A program made the position numbers and the translations under genes. From positions 1 through 64,000 of the forward strand of contig SVPI01000004.1 in NCBI GenBank assembly GCA_015065935.1: a stretch of 64,000 nucleotides of DNA, read 5' to 3'. The notes under the pieces are model-generated. The model did not search any database, had not been told where the DNA came from, and saw only the letters and a list, made by a program, of their open reading frames with translations. Each line of letters opens with the position of its first letter. Position 1 is the stretch's first letter. Shown here in pieces: positions 15,534 through 24,854 of the stretch. This stretch comes from Oscillospiraceae bacterium. Its GTDB lineage: Bacteria; Bacillota; Clostridia; Oscillospirales; Acutalibacteraceae.

Positions 15534-15875
15534 TCAGCCTGGTGGCCAGGATAAATTTCTGCGAGCCAGCAGATGAAAATGAATGTGGCCAACGGTCTGA
15601 CCGCCATCCTCACCGCAGTTATTAACCACCCTAAAGCCCTTTTGCAAATTTTCCTGCTTTGCTATTTCAGCAACAGCCTCAAAAACCTTTGCAACCAGGA
15701 AACTGTTTTCGCCGTTTATTTCGGCGGCGCTTTTAATATGCTCCTTGGGGATTACAATAGCGTGGAAGGGAGCCTGCGGGTCGATATCCAAAAAGGCATA
15801 GACCCACTCATTTTCATAAACCTTTGTAGAAGGGATTTCCCCTTTAACAATTTTGCAAAAAAGACAGTCGTTCAT
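15534..15875 (-). CDS. HIT-family nucleotide hydrolase (HinT-like)
   Basis: A 113-residue protein of the histidine triad superfamily. The active-site triad reads GHIHFHLL (His-x-His-x-His), preceded by DGGQTVG, and the first residues DCLFCKIVKGEIPS and the C-terminal LSWPPG are typical of HinT branch members. Such enzymes hydrolyse AMP-lysine or other phosphoramidates, including aminoacyl-adenylates, which fits its place directly after alaS with a gap of three bases. Length is normal for the family. Confidence 0.93.
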   Translation of the reverse strand: MNDCLFCKIVKGEIPSTKVYENEWVYAFLDIDPQAPFHAIVIPKEHIKSAAEINGENSFLVAKVFEAVAEIAKQENLQKGFRVVNNCGEDGGQTVGHIHFHLLARRNLSWPPG

Positions 15876-15878
15876 TTT

Positions 15879-18506
15879 TTATGCTCCTAAAATTTTTGCT
15901 AAAATATCCTTTGCCGCGCTGATGGCAGCCTCGGCTTTAGCAATATTTTTGCCGCCTGCCATAGCGCAATCGGGCTTGCCGCCGCCGTTGCCATCAGCAA
16001 GCTTTGCAATTTCTCTTACAATGTCGCCCGCCTTTGCGCCTGCCTTTACAGCATCGGCACCGCAGGTAACGCAGAAGGTAAGCTTTTCGCCGTTAACGCC
16101 GCCAAGAGCGCAAACGAAATCGCTGTGGTCGCCCTTAACCTTTTCGGCCATATTGCGAAGCTCATCGGGAGTAATATCTTTAAAGAGGGCTGAAACAAGC
16201 TTTAAGCTGCCAACAGAAAGGGCATTTTTAACAATTTCCTCAACCTTGCCGCCTGCAAGCTTTGCTTCAAGCTTGGCAATTTCCTTGTTAGCATCCTTAA
16301 GTTCGGCGCCCAGCTGTCTTGCGCGGGCGGCAATATCAGCAACATTTGATGCCTTAAGGGCCGCTGCGGTATCAAGCATAAGAGCCTTATCCTTATTTAA
16401 AAGGTCAAGCACATTAAGGCCTGTAAGGCCTTCGATTCTTCTAACACCTGCCGCAACAGATGCCTCGGAAACAATGCGGAAAAGTCCTAATTTCGCGGTG
16501 TTATCAATGTGTGTACCGCCGCAGAACTCAACCGATTTATCTGAAATTTCAACAACCCTTACAAACTCGCCGTACTTTTCGCCAAAGAGTGCCATTGCAC
16601 CAAGCTTTTTAGCCTCGGCAATAGGCATTTCCTCGTTCACAACGGTAATGCCTGCAAGAATATTTTTATTAACCTCTGTTTCTACTGCACCAATTTCCTC
16701 AGCGGTTAAAGCGGAGAAATGAGTGAAGTCGAAACGGACAACGTTTTCGTTAACAAAGGAACCTGCCTGCTCAACGTGGGTTCCAAGCACCTTACGAAGG
16801 GCGGCCTGCAAAAGGTGGGCCGCGGTGTGGTTGCGGCGAATGGCAAGGCGGCGTTCATCATCAATTTTTACCGTAACGCTATCCCCTACCGAAACGGCAC
16901 CGTTTTTAACGGTTCCGAAATGGGTAAACACACCACCTGCTGTTTTCTTGGTATCGGTAACGCTGAAGGTAAAGCCATTGGCTGTGATTTCGCCTGTGTC
17001 ACCAACCTGACCGCCGCTTTCTCCATAGAAAACGGTTTTATCAAGAACTATAACGGCCTTGGTGTTTTCTCCTGCAAGGGTAACGTGCTCGTTATCACAA
17101 ACAATATCTAAAACCTTAGCGGAGCACTCTTTTTCGGTGTAACCCAAAAACTCGGTAGCAGGAACGGAATCAAAGCTAATGCCATCGCTTTTCCAGCTCT
17201 CGGCATCGGCAGATTTGCGGGCGTTTCTCGCCTTGTTTCTCTGCTCCTCCATAAGTTCCTTAAAGCGTGCCTCATCAACATCCATTCCCTTTTCGGCTAA
17301 GATATCCTTAGTTAAATCAAAGGGAAATCCATAGGTATCGTAAAGCTTAAAGGCATCATCCCCCGAAAGGGTTCCGCCCGCTTTAGTAAGGGAGCTTAAC
17401 ATATTAAGACCCTGGTCAACGGTTTTGTTAAAGTTTGCCTCTTCATTATTTATAACTCGGGCAATAAGCTCACGCTTTTCAAGAAGTTCAGGGTAGCCCG
17501 ATTTGTTCTCATTTATAACGGCATCACACAGCTCCATAAAGAAGGCGCCGCTAATACCAATTAGCTTTCCGTGGCGCACTGCGCGGCGGATAATACGGCG
17601 AAGCACATAGCCTCTGCCCTCGTTTGAGGGGATAATGCCATCGCTAATCATAAAGGTAGATGCCCTTGCGTGGTCGGTAATAGCGCGAATGGAAATATCA
17701 ACATCCTTATCCTTGCCATATTCCTTGCCCGAAATGGCGCAAACCTTGTTTAAAATATTACGGATGGTGTCAACCTCGAACATATTGTCAACATCCTGCA
17801 TAACGCAGGCAAGGCGCTCAAGGCCCATACCTGTGTCAATGTTTTTGTTTTCAAGCTCGGTATATGTACCGTCACCCATATTGTTAAACTGGGAGAAAAC
17901 ATTGTTCCAAATTTCCATATAGCGGTCGCAGTCACAGCCGGGCTTGCAGTTTTCACTGCCGCAGCCGTATTTTTCACCGCGGTCAAAATAAATTTCGGAA
18001 CAGGGGCCGCAGGGGCCTGTGCCGTGCTCCCAGAAGTTATCTGCCTTACCAAGGCGAACAATGTGCTCCTCGGGTACGCCGATAATATCCTTCCAAATGT
18101 CGTATGCCTCATCGTCCTCCTCATAAATTGAGGGCCAAAGCCTGTCAGAGGGAATTTCCAGAGTAACGGTTAAAAACTCCCAAGCCCATTTAATGGCTTC
18201 AACCTTGAAATAGTCACCAAAGGAGAAGTTGCCAAGCATCTCAAAATATGTGCCGTGGCGAGCAGTGTGACCAACGCGCTCAAGGTCGGGTGTTCTGATA
18301 CACTTTTGGCAGGTGGTAACCCTTTTTGAGGGAGGGGTAACCTCGCCTGTGAAATACTTTTTCATAGGCGCCATACCTGAGTTTATAAGCAAAAGAGAAT
18401 TATCGTTATTGGGAACAAGCGAAAAGCTTGAAAGGCGCAAATGGCCCTTGCTTTCAAAAAAGGCAAGATACTTTTCTCTTAATGTGTTAAGTGACATCCA
18501 TTCCAT
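15879..18506 (-). CDS. alaS: Alanine--tRNA ligase
   Basis: An 875-residue class II synthetase, full length. Catalytic core: SMAPMKKYFTGE and RHGTYFEMLGNFSFGDYF; then the tRNA-recognition domain; the editing domain has HTAAHLLQAAL and, further on, the CGGTHID metal site; the C-terminal DHHA1 domain contains GGNGGGKPDCAMAGG. Cys motif CGSENCKPGCDCD in the core is a common insertion. No T-box leader is visible, and the gap to the TPM gene is only 27 bases, so it is expressed from upstream. AGGAAG precedes the ATG. Confidence 0.97.
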   Translation of the reverse strand: MEWMSLNTLREKYLAFFESKGHLRLSSFSLVPNNDNSLLLINSGMAPMKKYFTGEVTPPSKRVTTCQKCIRTPDLERVGHTARHGTYFEMLGNFSFGDYFKVEAIKWAWEFLTVTLEIPSDRLWPSIYEEDDEAYDIWKDIIGVPEEHIVRLGKADNFWEHGTGPCGPCSEIYFDRGEKYGCGSENCKPGCDCDRYMEIWNNVFSQFNNMGDGTYTELENKNIDTGMGLERLACVMQDVDNMFEVDTIRNILNKVCAISGKEYGKDKDVDISIRAITDHARASTFMISDGIIPSNEGRGYVLRRIIRRAVRHGKLIGISGAFFMELCDAVINENKSGYPELLEKRELIARVINNEEANFNKTVDQGLNMLSSLTKAGGTLSGDDAFKLYDTYGFPFDLTKDILAEKGMDVDEARFKELMEEQRNKARNARKSADAESWKSDGISFDSVPATEFLGYTEKECSAKVLDIVCDNEHVTLAGENTKAVIVLDKTVFYGESGGQVGDTGEITANGFTFSVTDTKKTAGGVFTHFGTVKNGAVSVGDSVTVKIDDERRLAIRRNHTAAHLLQAALRKVLGTHVEQAGSFVNENVVRFDFTHFSALTAEEIGAVETEVNKNILAGITVVNEEMPIAEAKKLGAMALFGEKYGEFVRVVEISDKSVEFCGGTHIDNTAKLGLFRIVSEASVAAGVRRIEGLTGLNVLDLLNKDKALMLDTAAALKASNVADIAARARQLGAELKDANKEIAKLEAKLAGGKVEEIVKNALSVGSLKLVSALFKDITPDELRNMAEKVKGDHSDFVCALGGVNGEKLTFCVTCGADAVKAGAKAGDIVREIAKLADGNGGGKPDCAMAGGKNIAKAEAAISAAKDILAKILGA

Positions 18507-18533
18507 CGTTTATTACTTCCTAACTAAAATTTT

Positions 18534-19322
18534 CTAAAATCCGCGGGAGGAACCGCCGCCGCCGAAGCTGCCGCCGCCACCGGAAAATCCTCCTCCGCCC
18601 GAAAAGCCTCCACCCGAGCCGAAGCCACCACCGAAGCCGCCACCAGAATAGCGGGAGTGCCTGGAGGTAAGGGCAAAGAAATATAAAAGACCGGGATTTT
18701 TAATCAGCACAAAAATCACTACCGCCAAAACAGCGATAAAATAAACCAAATCCAAAAGGGTCATTTCCTCTTCCTCTTCATCGGACAAGAGATAATTATC
18801 ATCGACCTTTTCTTCTATTCCGAATTCGTTATATACCTCGCTGATAATAGCCTTGTGAACGCTTTTAAGTCCTGCGGAAAAGTCATTATTCTTAAGGTAC
18901 GGCACGGCATAGTTATCAAGCATTCTGCCTGCCTTGGCATCGTTAATGGCGCCCTCTAGGCCGTAGCCCACCTGAATAGTAACCTCACGGTCGGAAACCG
19001 AAAGCAGCAAAACAACGCCTGTGTCGGTTTCCTTTTCTCCAACGCCCCATTTTTCCCCAAGATTAAGGGCGTAGGAATTAACATCCTCACCCTCCAAGGA
19101 ATTTACCGTTACAACAACCACCTGTGCTTTGGTGGCCTTGTAAAGGGCAACTGCCGACTGCATAATTTCGGCTTCATCGGAAGCCGAAATAACATCGGCA
19201 AAGTCGTTAACGAAAAATTCGTTTGTGGGGTTTGGAATTTGCGCCGCGCCCGTTAAAATGCAAACAGACACTAAAACAGCGCAAATAAGCGCTAAAAGGC
19301 GAATGCCTTTGCTCTTAATCAA
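18534..19322 (-). CDS. TPM-domain membrane protein
   Basis: A 262-residue secreted and membrane-anchored protein. Signal segment at 8-28, then the TPM domain (about 30-180) with FVNDFADVIS and KAQVVVVTVNSLEG, a Glu-rich linker, one transmembrane helix (about 193-215), and a C-terminal tail of glycines and serines ending in GGGGSSRGF. TPM proteins pair with LemA in many Firmicutes; the LemA gene lies just upstream and overlaps by eight bases. The likely start is TTG with GAGG inside the lemA end. Proposed roles are in envelope stress or photosystem-type repair; here unknown. Confidence 0.88.
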   Translation of the reverse strand: MIKSKGIRLLALICAVLVSVCILTGAAQIPNPTNEFFVNDFADVISASDEAEIMQSAVALYKATKAQVVVVTVNSLEGEDVNSYALNLGEKWGVGEKETDTGVVLLLSVSDREVTIQVGYGLEGAINDAKAGRMLDNYAVPYLKNNDFSAGLKSVHKAIISEVYNEFGIEEKVDDNYLLSDEEEEEMTLLDLVYFIAVLAVVIFVLIKNPGLLYFFALTSRHSRYSGGGFGGGFGSGGGFSGGGGFSGGGGSFGGGGSSRGF

Positions 19323-19887
19323 AACTTACCTCGGGCACCTTTTGGGCGCCCTCGTCAGCCTCAAAATAATCGGCGGCGGTGAAACCGAACATACCTGCAA
19401 AAATGTTGTTGGGGAACTTCCTTATTGCAGTGTTATATTCCTTTACTGCCTCATTGTATCTGCCGCGCTCAGTAGAGATGCGGTTTTCGGCACCTGCAAG
19501 CTCATCCTGCAGAGCTGTAAAGTTGGCACTTGCCTTTAAATCGGGATAGTTTTCAACCACAACAAGGAGCCTTGAAATTGCGCTGTCAAGTTCGCCGTTT
19601 GCCGCCTCGGCCTCCTCAGGGGTTTTAGCGCCCGAAAGGGCTGCTCTGGCATCGGCAATGGCGGTGTAAACGCTTTCCTCATGGGCCGCATAGCCCTTAA
19701 CGGTGGAAACAAGGTTGGGAATTAAATCGCTGCGGCGCTGTAAAACGGTTTGCACCTGAGCAAATTTCTGGTCAACCTCTGCCCTTTTCTCAACAAGACC
19801 GTTGTAGGTAGAAACGAGGGAAGCAATTATGGCAATAATTAAAACTGCAACAACTGCTAAAATTATCCATAACTTTTTGTTTTTCAT
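19315..19887 (-). CDS. LemA family protein
   Basis: A 190-residue protein with one N-terminal transmembrane helix (about residues 6-27) and a long helical bundle outside or inside the membrane. Family marks include STYNGLVEKRAEVDQKFAQV, QRRSDLIPNLVSTVKGYA and RYNEAVKEYN, ending with the short FGFTAADYFEAD. Length is typical. AAGGAGAA precedes the ATG. It forms a pair with the overlapping TPM gene, as commonly seen, and follows proS by 14 bases. Confidence 0.93.
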   Translation of the reverse strand: MKNKKLWIILAVVAVLIIAIIASLVSTYNGLVEKRAEVDQKFAQVQTVLQRRSDLIPNLVSTVKGYAAHEESVYTAIADARAALSGAKTPEEAEAANGELDSAISRLLVVVENYPDLKASANFTALQDELAGAENRISTERGRYNEAVKEYNTAIRKFPNNIFAGMFGFTAADYFEADEGAQKVPEVSFD

Positions 19888-19901
19888 AATTTTTCTCCTT
19901 T

Positions 19902-21338
19902 TTAATATGCCTTACCCCAGTAAAGCATTTTATCTGCCTTTTTGCCACAGCAAACGCAGGTCTCGGAAATGGCTTCCTGCTCAAAGGGAATACAGCGGGA
20001 GGAAACGCCTGCTACCTCTTTAAGTTTTTCCTCACACTCTCTGTCGCCACACCACATAGCCCTTATAAAGCCGGGCTTGGTTTCGGCGATTTCGGTCATC
20101 TCTTCAAGATTTTTCGCATCATAAGTTGCGGTGTTTCTGTGCTCTAAGGCTTTACTGAACATTCCGTCACGAACGGCGTTTAAAAGCTTCGGAATTTCGG
20201 TTTCAAGGTCGCAGATTTTCACAACAACCTTTTCCCTGTTATCGCGGCGAACAACTACGCACTCGCCGTTTTCAATATCGCGGGGACCTATTTCAATTCT
20301 TAAAGGCACACCCTTCATTTCATATTCAGCAAACTTCCAGCCGGGTGACTGGTCAGAATTATCAATTTTAGCACGGCAAATCTTTTTAAGACCCTCGTAA
20401 ACCTCTGTTGCCTTTTCGGTAACGCCCGGTTTATGAGAGGCAATGGGAACAACAACAACCTGAATGGGGGCAACTGCAGGAGGCAGAACAAGGCCGTTAT
20501 CATCGCCGTGGGTCATAATAATGGCGCCAATTAAGCGTGTAGAAACGCCCCAAGAGGTTTGGAAGGGTGTGGAAAGCTTATTTTCCTTATCGGTATACTG
20601 AATACCGAATGCCTTTGCAAAACCATCGCCAAAGAAGTGGGAGGTACCGCTTTGAAGCGCCTTACCATCGTGCATAAGAGCCTCAATGGTGTAGGTTTCA
20701 ACTGCGCCTGCAAAACGCTCCTTCTCGGTTTTAATACCCTTGATTACAGGAATTGCAAGGAACTCCTCGGCAAATTTTGCATAAATATTAAGCATTTGTA
20801 CCGTTTCTGCCTGTGCCTCCTCAGCGGTAGCGTGAATGGTGTGACCCTCCTGCCAATGGAACTCGCGGGAGCGCAGGAAGGGGCGGGTGGTTTTTTCCCA
20901 GCGCACAACACTGCACCACTGGTTGTAAAGCTTTGGTAAATCACGATAGGAATGAATAATGTTCTTATAGTGGTCGCAGAAAAGGGTTTCAGAGGTGGGG
21001 CGCACACAAAGGCGCTCCTCTAAAAGGTCGTTACCGCCGTGGGTAATCCAAGCGGCCTCAGGGGCGAAGCCCTCAACATGGTCCTTTTCAATTTGGAGCA
21101 GGCTTTCAGGGATAAACATAGGCATTGAAACATTTTCGTGGCCTGTTTCCTTAAACATTCCATCCAAAATTTTCTGAATGTTCTCCCAAATTGCCCAGCC
21201 GTAGGGGCGAATAATCATACAGCCCTTAACCGATGAATAGTCCATAAGCTCAGCCTTAGACACAACATCGGTGTACCATTTTGCAAAATCCTCATCCATT
21301 GAGGTTATTGCCTTTACCATTTTATCGTTTTTTGCCAT
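19902..21338 (-). CDS. proS: Proline--tRNA ligase, archaeal/eukaryotic type
   Basis: A 478-residue class II synthetase. Motif 2 region has [22 protein letters not shown], a hallmark of ProRS, and [16 protein letters not shown] is motif 3. The protein lacks the inserted editing domain of bacterial-type ProRS and instead has the C-terminal extension ending in Tyr, with two CxxC-like pairs ([13 protein letters not shown]), so it belongs to the archaeal-type group found in several Clostridia. The start is ATG 21338; the ORF-track start is a TTG two codons upstream. It appears to lead the unit down to comEC. Confidence 0.95.
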   Translation of the reverse strand: MAKNDKMVKAITSMDEDFAKWYTDVVSKAELMDYSSVKGCMIIRPYGWAIWENIQKILDGMFKETGHENVSMPMFIPESLLQIEKDHVEGFAPEAAWITHGGNDLLEERLCVRPTSETLFCDHYKNIIHSYRDLPKLYNQWCSVVRWEKTTRPFLRSREFHWQEGHTIHATAEEAQAETVQMLNIYAKFAEEFLAIPVIKGIKTEKERFAGAVETYTIEALMHDGKALQSGTSHFFGDGFAKAFGIQYTDKENKLSTPFQTSWGVSTRLIGAIIMTHGDDNGLVLPPAVAPIQVVVVPIASHKPGVTEKATEVYEGLKKICRAKIDNSDQSPGWKFAEYEMKGVPLRIEIGPRDIENGECVVVRRDNREKVVVKICDLETEIPKLLNAVRDGMFSKALEHRNTATYDAKNLEEMTEIAETKPGFIRAMWCGDRECEEKLKEVAGVSSRCIPFEQEAISETCVCCGKKADKMLYWGKAY

Positions 21339-21380
21339 TTTCAATCACCAAATTTATTCTAAAATATTATGCTTTGCTTT

Positions 21381-22517
21381 TCAGCAATTATTTATATCAG
21401 TTTCGCTGTAGTTGCCAAGGAAGGTAAAATCGGGAAGCTCCTCAGCCAGTTCACACAGTAGCTTTACCGTTTCGTTTTCCTGAACCTTGCCGGAAAAGTC
21501 AAGGTAAAATTCGTATTCAAATTTTCCGTTTCTTGCCGCGTGGGACTCAATTTTCGTAAGGTTAAGCCCATGGGAAGCAAAGCGGCTTAAAATTTTGTAA
21601 AGTGAGCCTGTAACGTGGGGCAGCATAAACACAACACTTGCCCTGTTACTGTTTTCGGGAATTATAAGTCTTTTGGAAATTACCACAAATCTTGTGCAAT
21701 TAACCTTAACGGTTTGAATGCTCTTTGCAAGAACGGTAAGTCCATAGCTTTCTGCCGCCTGAAGCGAGCCAATGGCGGCGCAGGTTTTATCCCCTTTTTC
21801 GGCAACAAATTTTGCCGCAAGCGCCGTATTAGCGTACTGCACAGGGGTAAAGCCGTGTTCCTTAATAAAAGCCTCACTTTGGCTAAGTGCCTGGGAGTGG
21901 GAATAAACCGTTTTAATATCCTCAAGTTTACTGCCCCGAACGCCCAAAAGATTTTCGTTAACCTTAAGCACTGCGGCGCCAACAATAAAGTGGCGGTACT
22001 TAAGAATTAAATCGTAAACCTCGTGAACCGAGCCTGCATTTGAGTTTTCAACCGGCACAACACCGAAATCGGCCTCACCGCTTTCAACGGCATCAAAAAC
22101 ACTTTCAAAGCTTTCATAAAAACGAAGCTGTCCGTTTTCAAAAAGATTTTTGGCGGCAAGGTGGGAAAAGGCGCCCTCGGTGCCCTGGCAGGCAATAACG
22201 CCACCGCTAGAAATAGTGCTTGGGGCATTTAAAATTGCCTTACCCAAATCCGACTCTTTTTGCATCAGGTTGTGCTGGCGCTGGCGCGATACACTCATAA
22301 TCTCACGGTAAACATCGCCAATGCTGTTGCCGTGCTGACCGCCGAGCTCCACTACCTTTTCAATAATTTGCTGTTCACGCTGAGAATTTAAAACCGGCAA
22401 ATCATTTTTTATCTTATATTCTGCAACCTTAAGTGAGCAGTCAAAACGCTTTTTTAAAAGCTCAACAATGTTGTCATCTATTTTGTCAATTTCCTCTCGG
22501 ATTTCCTTTAAATCCAT
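21381..22517 (-). CDS. pheA: Bifunctional chorismate mutase/prephenate dehydratase
   Basis: A 378-residue protein that turns chorismate into prephenate and then phenylpyruvate, for phenylalanine. The AroQ-type mutase takes residues about 1-90 (IREEIDKIDDNIVELLKKR). The dehydratase part starts near 108 with ACQGTEGAFSHLAA and has VVPVENSNAG; the TRF catalytic motif appears as CTRFVVI. A C-terminal ACT domain (about 295-365) with GSLYKILSRFA and KIESHAAR binds phenylalanine for feedback control. Last gene of the aromatic operon, overlapping aroC by one base. No tyrA is in the window. Confidence 0.95.
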   Translation of the reverse strand: MDLKEIREEIDKIDDNIVELLKKRFDCSLKVAEYKIKNDLPVLNSQREQQIIEKVVELGGQHGNSIGDVYREIMSVSRQRQHNLMQKESDLGKAILNAPSTISSGGVIACQGTEGAFSHLAAKNLFENGQLRFYESFESVFDAVESGEADFGVVPVENSNAGSVHEVYDLILKYRHFIVGAAVLKVNENLLGVRGSKLEDIKTVYSHSQALSQSEAFIKEHGFTPVQYANTALAAKFVAEKGDKTCAAIGSLQAAESYGLTVLAKSIQTVKVNCTRFVVISKRLIIPENSNRASVVFMLPHVTGSLYKILSRFASHGLNLTKIESHAARNGKFEYEFYLDFSGKVQENETVKLLCELAEELPDFTFLGNYSETDINNC

Positions 22518-23608
22518 TAAAGCCGTCCCTCCCCTGCTAATATATCAGCAAGAGCAACACAAAGCATTGCTTCAAGTGCGGGTAAAGCCCTTGGGATAAT
22601 GCAGGGGTCGTGCCTTCCCTCAACCGTTAGAGTAACATTTTCTTTTGTCTTTAAATTAACGGTTTGCTGAGGCTTTGAAATTGATGGGGTGGGTTTTATT
22701 GCAACCCTTATAATAAGGGGCATTCCGTTTGTGATACCGCCGAAAATGCCGCCACAATTATTTGTTTTGGTTTTTATATTGCCGTTTTCATCGTAATAGA
22801 GTTCATCGTTTGCCCGGCTTCCAAGCATTTCGGAAAAAGCTTCGCCTGCGCCAAAGGAAACGGCTTTAACTGCGGGAATACCGTAAAGCGCCGAAGCTAT
22901 TACATTTTCAATTCCCTTAAACATTGGATTTCCAAGCCCTGCGGGAAGCCCTGTTACGGCAATTTCTACCATACCGCCAACGCTATCCCCATTTTGTCTT
23001 GCGTTTTCAATAATGTCGCGCATTTTTTCCTCTGCAGTGCTATCAATAACAGGGAATGCCGCTTTATTTAAAACCGAAAGCTGTTTAGCGCTAATATTCA
23101 CCTTGTCAAATTCGCTGTCATTGACTGCACCGATTTTAAGAATATGACCGCCCACCGTAATTCCCTTTTCTAAAAGTGCGATGCGGCAAATAGTGCCAAG
23201 AGCAGTAATGGGGGCTGTAAGGCGGCCCGAAAAATGGCCTCCGCCACGAACATCGTTCATTCCGCCGAATTTAACTGCGGCGGCATAGTCGCTGTGTGAT
23301 GGGCGAGGACAATCCCTTAAATTATCATAGTTTTTGGAAATTGTATCGCCGTTTCTTATAATAAGGGCAAGAGGGGCGCCTGTGGTTTTGCCATCAAGCA
23401 CGCCTGATAAAATTTCAAACTCATCCGTCTCTTTTCTGGGTGTGGCAGTTTTATCTCTGCCGGGGGCGCGACGAAGGCGCTGAATTTCCATTTCATCAAA
23501 ATCAATTTTAATGCCTTTTGGAAGCCCTGTGAGCACGCCGCCAATGGCTGCGCCGTGGCTTTCGCCGAAAATGCTTAAAACGATTTTCTCGCCGAAATTA
23601 GAATTCAT
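22517..23608 (-). CDS. aroC: Chorismate synthase
   Basis: A 363-residue FMN-dependent enzyme catalysing the last shikimate step, EPSP to chorismate. The family patterns GESHGAAIGGVLTGLP, RPSHSDYAA, RGGGHFSGR and NGMPLIIRVAIKPTPSI are all present, as is a final AMLCVALADILAG. Length is standard. The gene overlaps aroA by 11 bases and pheA by one base, so the three are translationally coupled. Confidence 0.97.
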   Translation of the reverse strand: MNSNFGEKIVLSIFGESHGAAIGGVLTGLPKGIKIDFDEMEIQRLRRAPGRDKTATPRKETDEFEILSGVLDGKTTGAPLALIIRNGDTISKNYDNLRDCPRPSHSDYAAAVKFGGMNDVRGGGHFSGRLTAPITALGTICRIALLEKGITVGGHILKIGAVNDSEFDKVNISAKQLSVLNKAAFPVIDSTAEEKMRDIIENARQNGDSVGGMVEIAVTGLPAGLGNPMFKGIENVIASALYGIPAVKAVSFGAGEAFSEMLGSRANDELYYDENGNIKTKTNNCGGIFGGITNGMPLIIRVAIKPTPSISKPQQTVNLKTKENVTLTVEGRHDPCIIPRALPALEAMLCVALADILAGEGRL

Positions 23609-24851
23609 TTACCTTTCCTCCGATTTTTGAGAAATCCCTGAAAAAGTCAGGATAAGATTTTGTAACAGCCTCGCTGCAGGTGATTTCGGTTTCACCCTCA
23701 CAGTAGGCGGCGGCAATAGAAAATGCCATAACAATACGATGGTCATTTGCGCCATCAACCTTGCCGCCAAAAGCCTTGCCGCCAACAATGGTAATGCTAT
23801 CCTTGCCTTCGGTAACGCTAACACCCAATGCCTTAAGGGCGGCGCATACGGTGGCAATTCTGTCACTTTCTTTAAGGCGCAGTCTTGCGGCGCCTGTAAT
23901 TTTGGTTTCACCCTTTGCAAAGGCGGCAGTTGCCGCAATGGCGGGCACCATATCGGGAATTTGCTCAGCACAAACCGTAATTCCGCGAAGTTCTTTTCCC
24001 TTTTTAACAAAAAGTGTATCGCTTACAATAGAAATTTCCGCACCAAAAGCAGCAAAAACATCAAGGGCTGCCATATCGCCCTGGGTTGAGGCAAAGTTAA
24101 GACCGCTAAGAGCAACCTCGCCGCCAAGTGCCGCCGCCGACATAAAAAATGCCGCCGCCGACCAATCGGCCTCTATTTTAACGTTTTGAGGTATGTATTT
24201 TTGTCCGCCCTTTACAAAGTAACCGCTGCTCAGTCTTTCAACCTTAACGCCGAACTGACCCATAACAGCAACCGTCATTTGAACATAGGGCTCGGATTCA
24301 AGCTTACCCTTAATTTCAACCGTGACATCACAGTTCATTAAGGGTGCCGCCATTAAAATGCCGCTAACATACTGCGAGCTTACATTGCCGGGAAGGGTGA
24401 AATGCTCACCTTTAAAAGTGCCGCTTATATCAATTGGCAGTTTGTTGCTGCCGCAGGTAACACCGTTTTGCCTTAACACCTCACAAAGGTAGTCAAAGGG
24501 GCGCTGTGGGAGCCTGCCTTCGCCTATAAACTGGGCATCTACCCCCAGGGCCGCCGCAACAGGCAGTAAAAATCTTGCGGTTGAGCCCGATTCAAAGCAG
24601 TTTAGCTTTGCGCCGCTTTGGGGATTTATTCCCTGCACTGTGTAGCCTGATTTTCCCTCTTTAATTTGGGCGCCAAGTGCCTTTAAGGCACAAACGGTGG
24701 CGTAAATATCACGAGAGGTGCAAAAGGGCTTTATCTCACTCTTTCCCCCTGCCAGCGCCGCACAAATAAGAACGCGGTGGGCAACACTCTTTGAGGCAGG
24801 CAAATTTACCTTGCCGCAAAGGGCACTTGAGGAAATTCTAACATTACTCAT
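23598..24851 (-). CDS. aroA: 3-phosphoshikimate 1-carboxyvinyltransferase (EPSP synthase)
   Basis: A 417-residue enzyme joining PEP to shikimate-3-phosphate. NLPASKSVAHRVLICAALA is the N-terminal substrate loop, FESGSTARFLLPVAAALG the central signature with Ala after Thr-x rather than the class I GNAGTAMRPL, and RLKESDRIATV the C-terminal signature. The variation at the central motif suggests a class II-type enzyme. It lies four bases after aroB and overlaps aroC. Confidence 0.96.
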   Translation of the reverse strand: MSNVRISSSALCGKVNLPASKSVAHRVLICAALAGGKSEIKPFCTSRDIYATVCALKALGAQIKEGKSGYTVQGINPQSGAKLNCFESGSTARFLLPVAAALGVDAQFIGEGRLPQRPFDYLCEVLRQNGVTCGSNKLPIDISGTFKGEHFTLPGNVSSQYVSGILMAAPLMNCDVTVEIKGKLESEPYVQMTVAVMGQFGVKVERLSSGYFVKGGQKYIPQNVKIEADWSAAAFFMSAAALGGEVALSGLNFASTQGDMAALDVFAAFGAEISIVSDTLFVKKGKELRGITVCAEQIPDMVPAIAATAAFAKGETKITGAARLRLKESDRIATVCAALKALGVSVTEGKDSITIVGGKAFGGKVDGANDHRIVMAFSIAAAYCEGETEITCSEAVTKSYPDFFRDFSKIGGKVNEF

Positions 24852-24854
24852 TTT

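Noticed and set aside
15853-16722. 289-residue plus-strand ORF opposite alaS
   Set aside because: Ser/Ala/Pro-rich antisense shadow of a clearly real alaS frame; no ribosome site and no domain.
18540-18660. Short tandem repeat near the 3' end of the TPM gene
   Set aside because: It is the GGC/GGT/TCC-rich coding of the glycine-serine tail that TPM proteins usually have, not an independent repeat.
15879-21338. T-box leader for alaS or proS
   Set aside because: No AGGGTGGnACCGCG-type antiterminator is found before either gene and the gap before alaS is only 27 bases.
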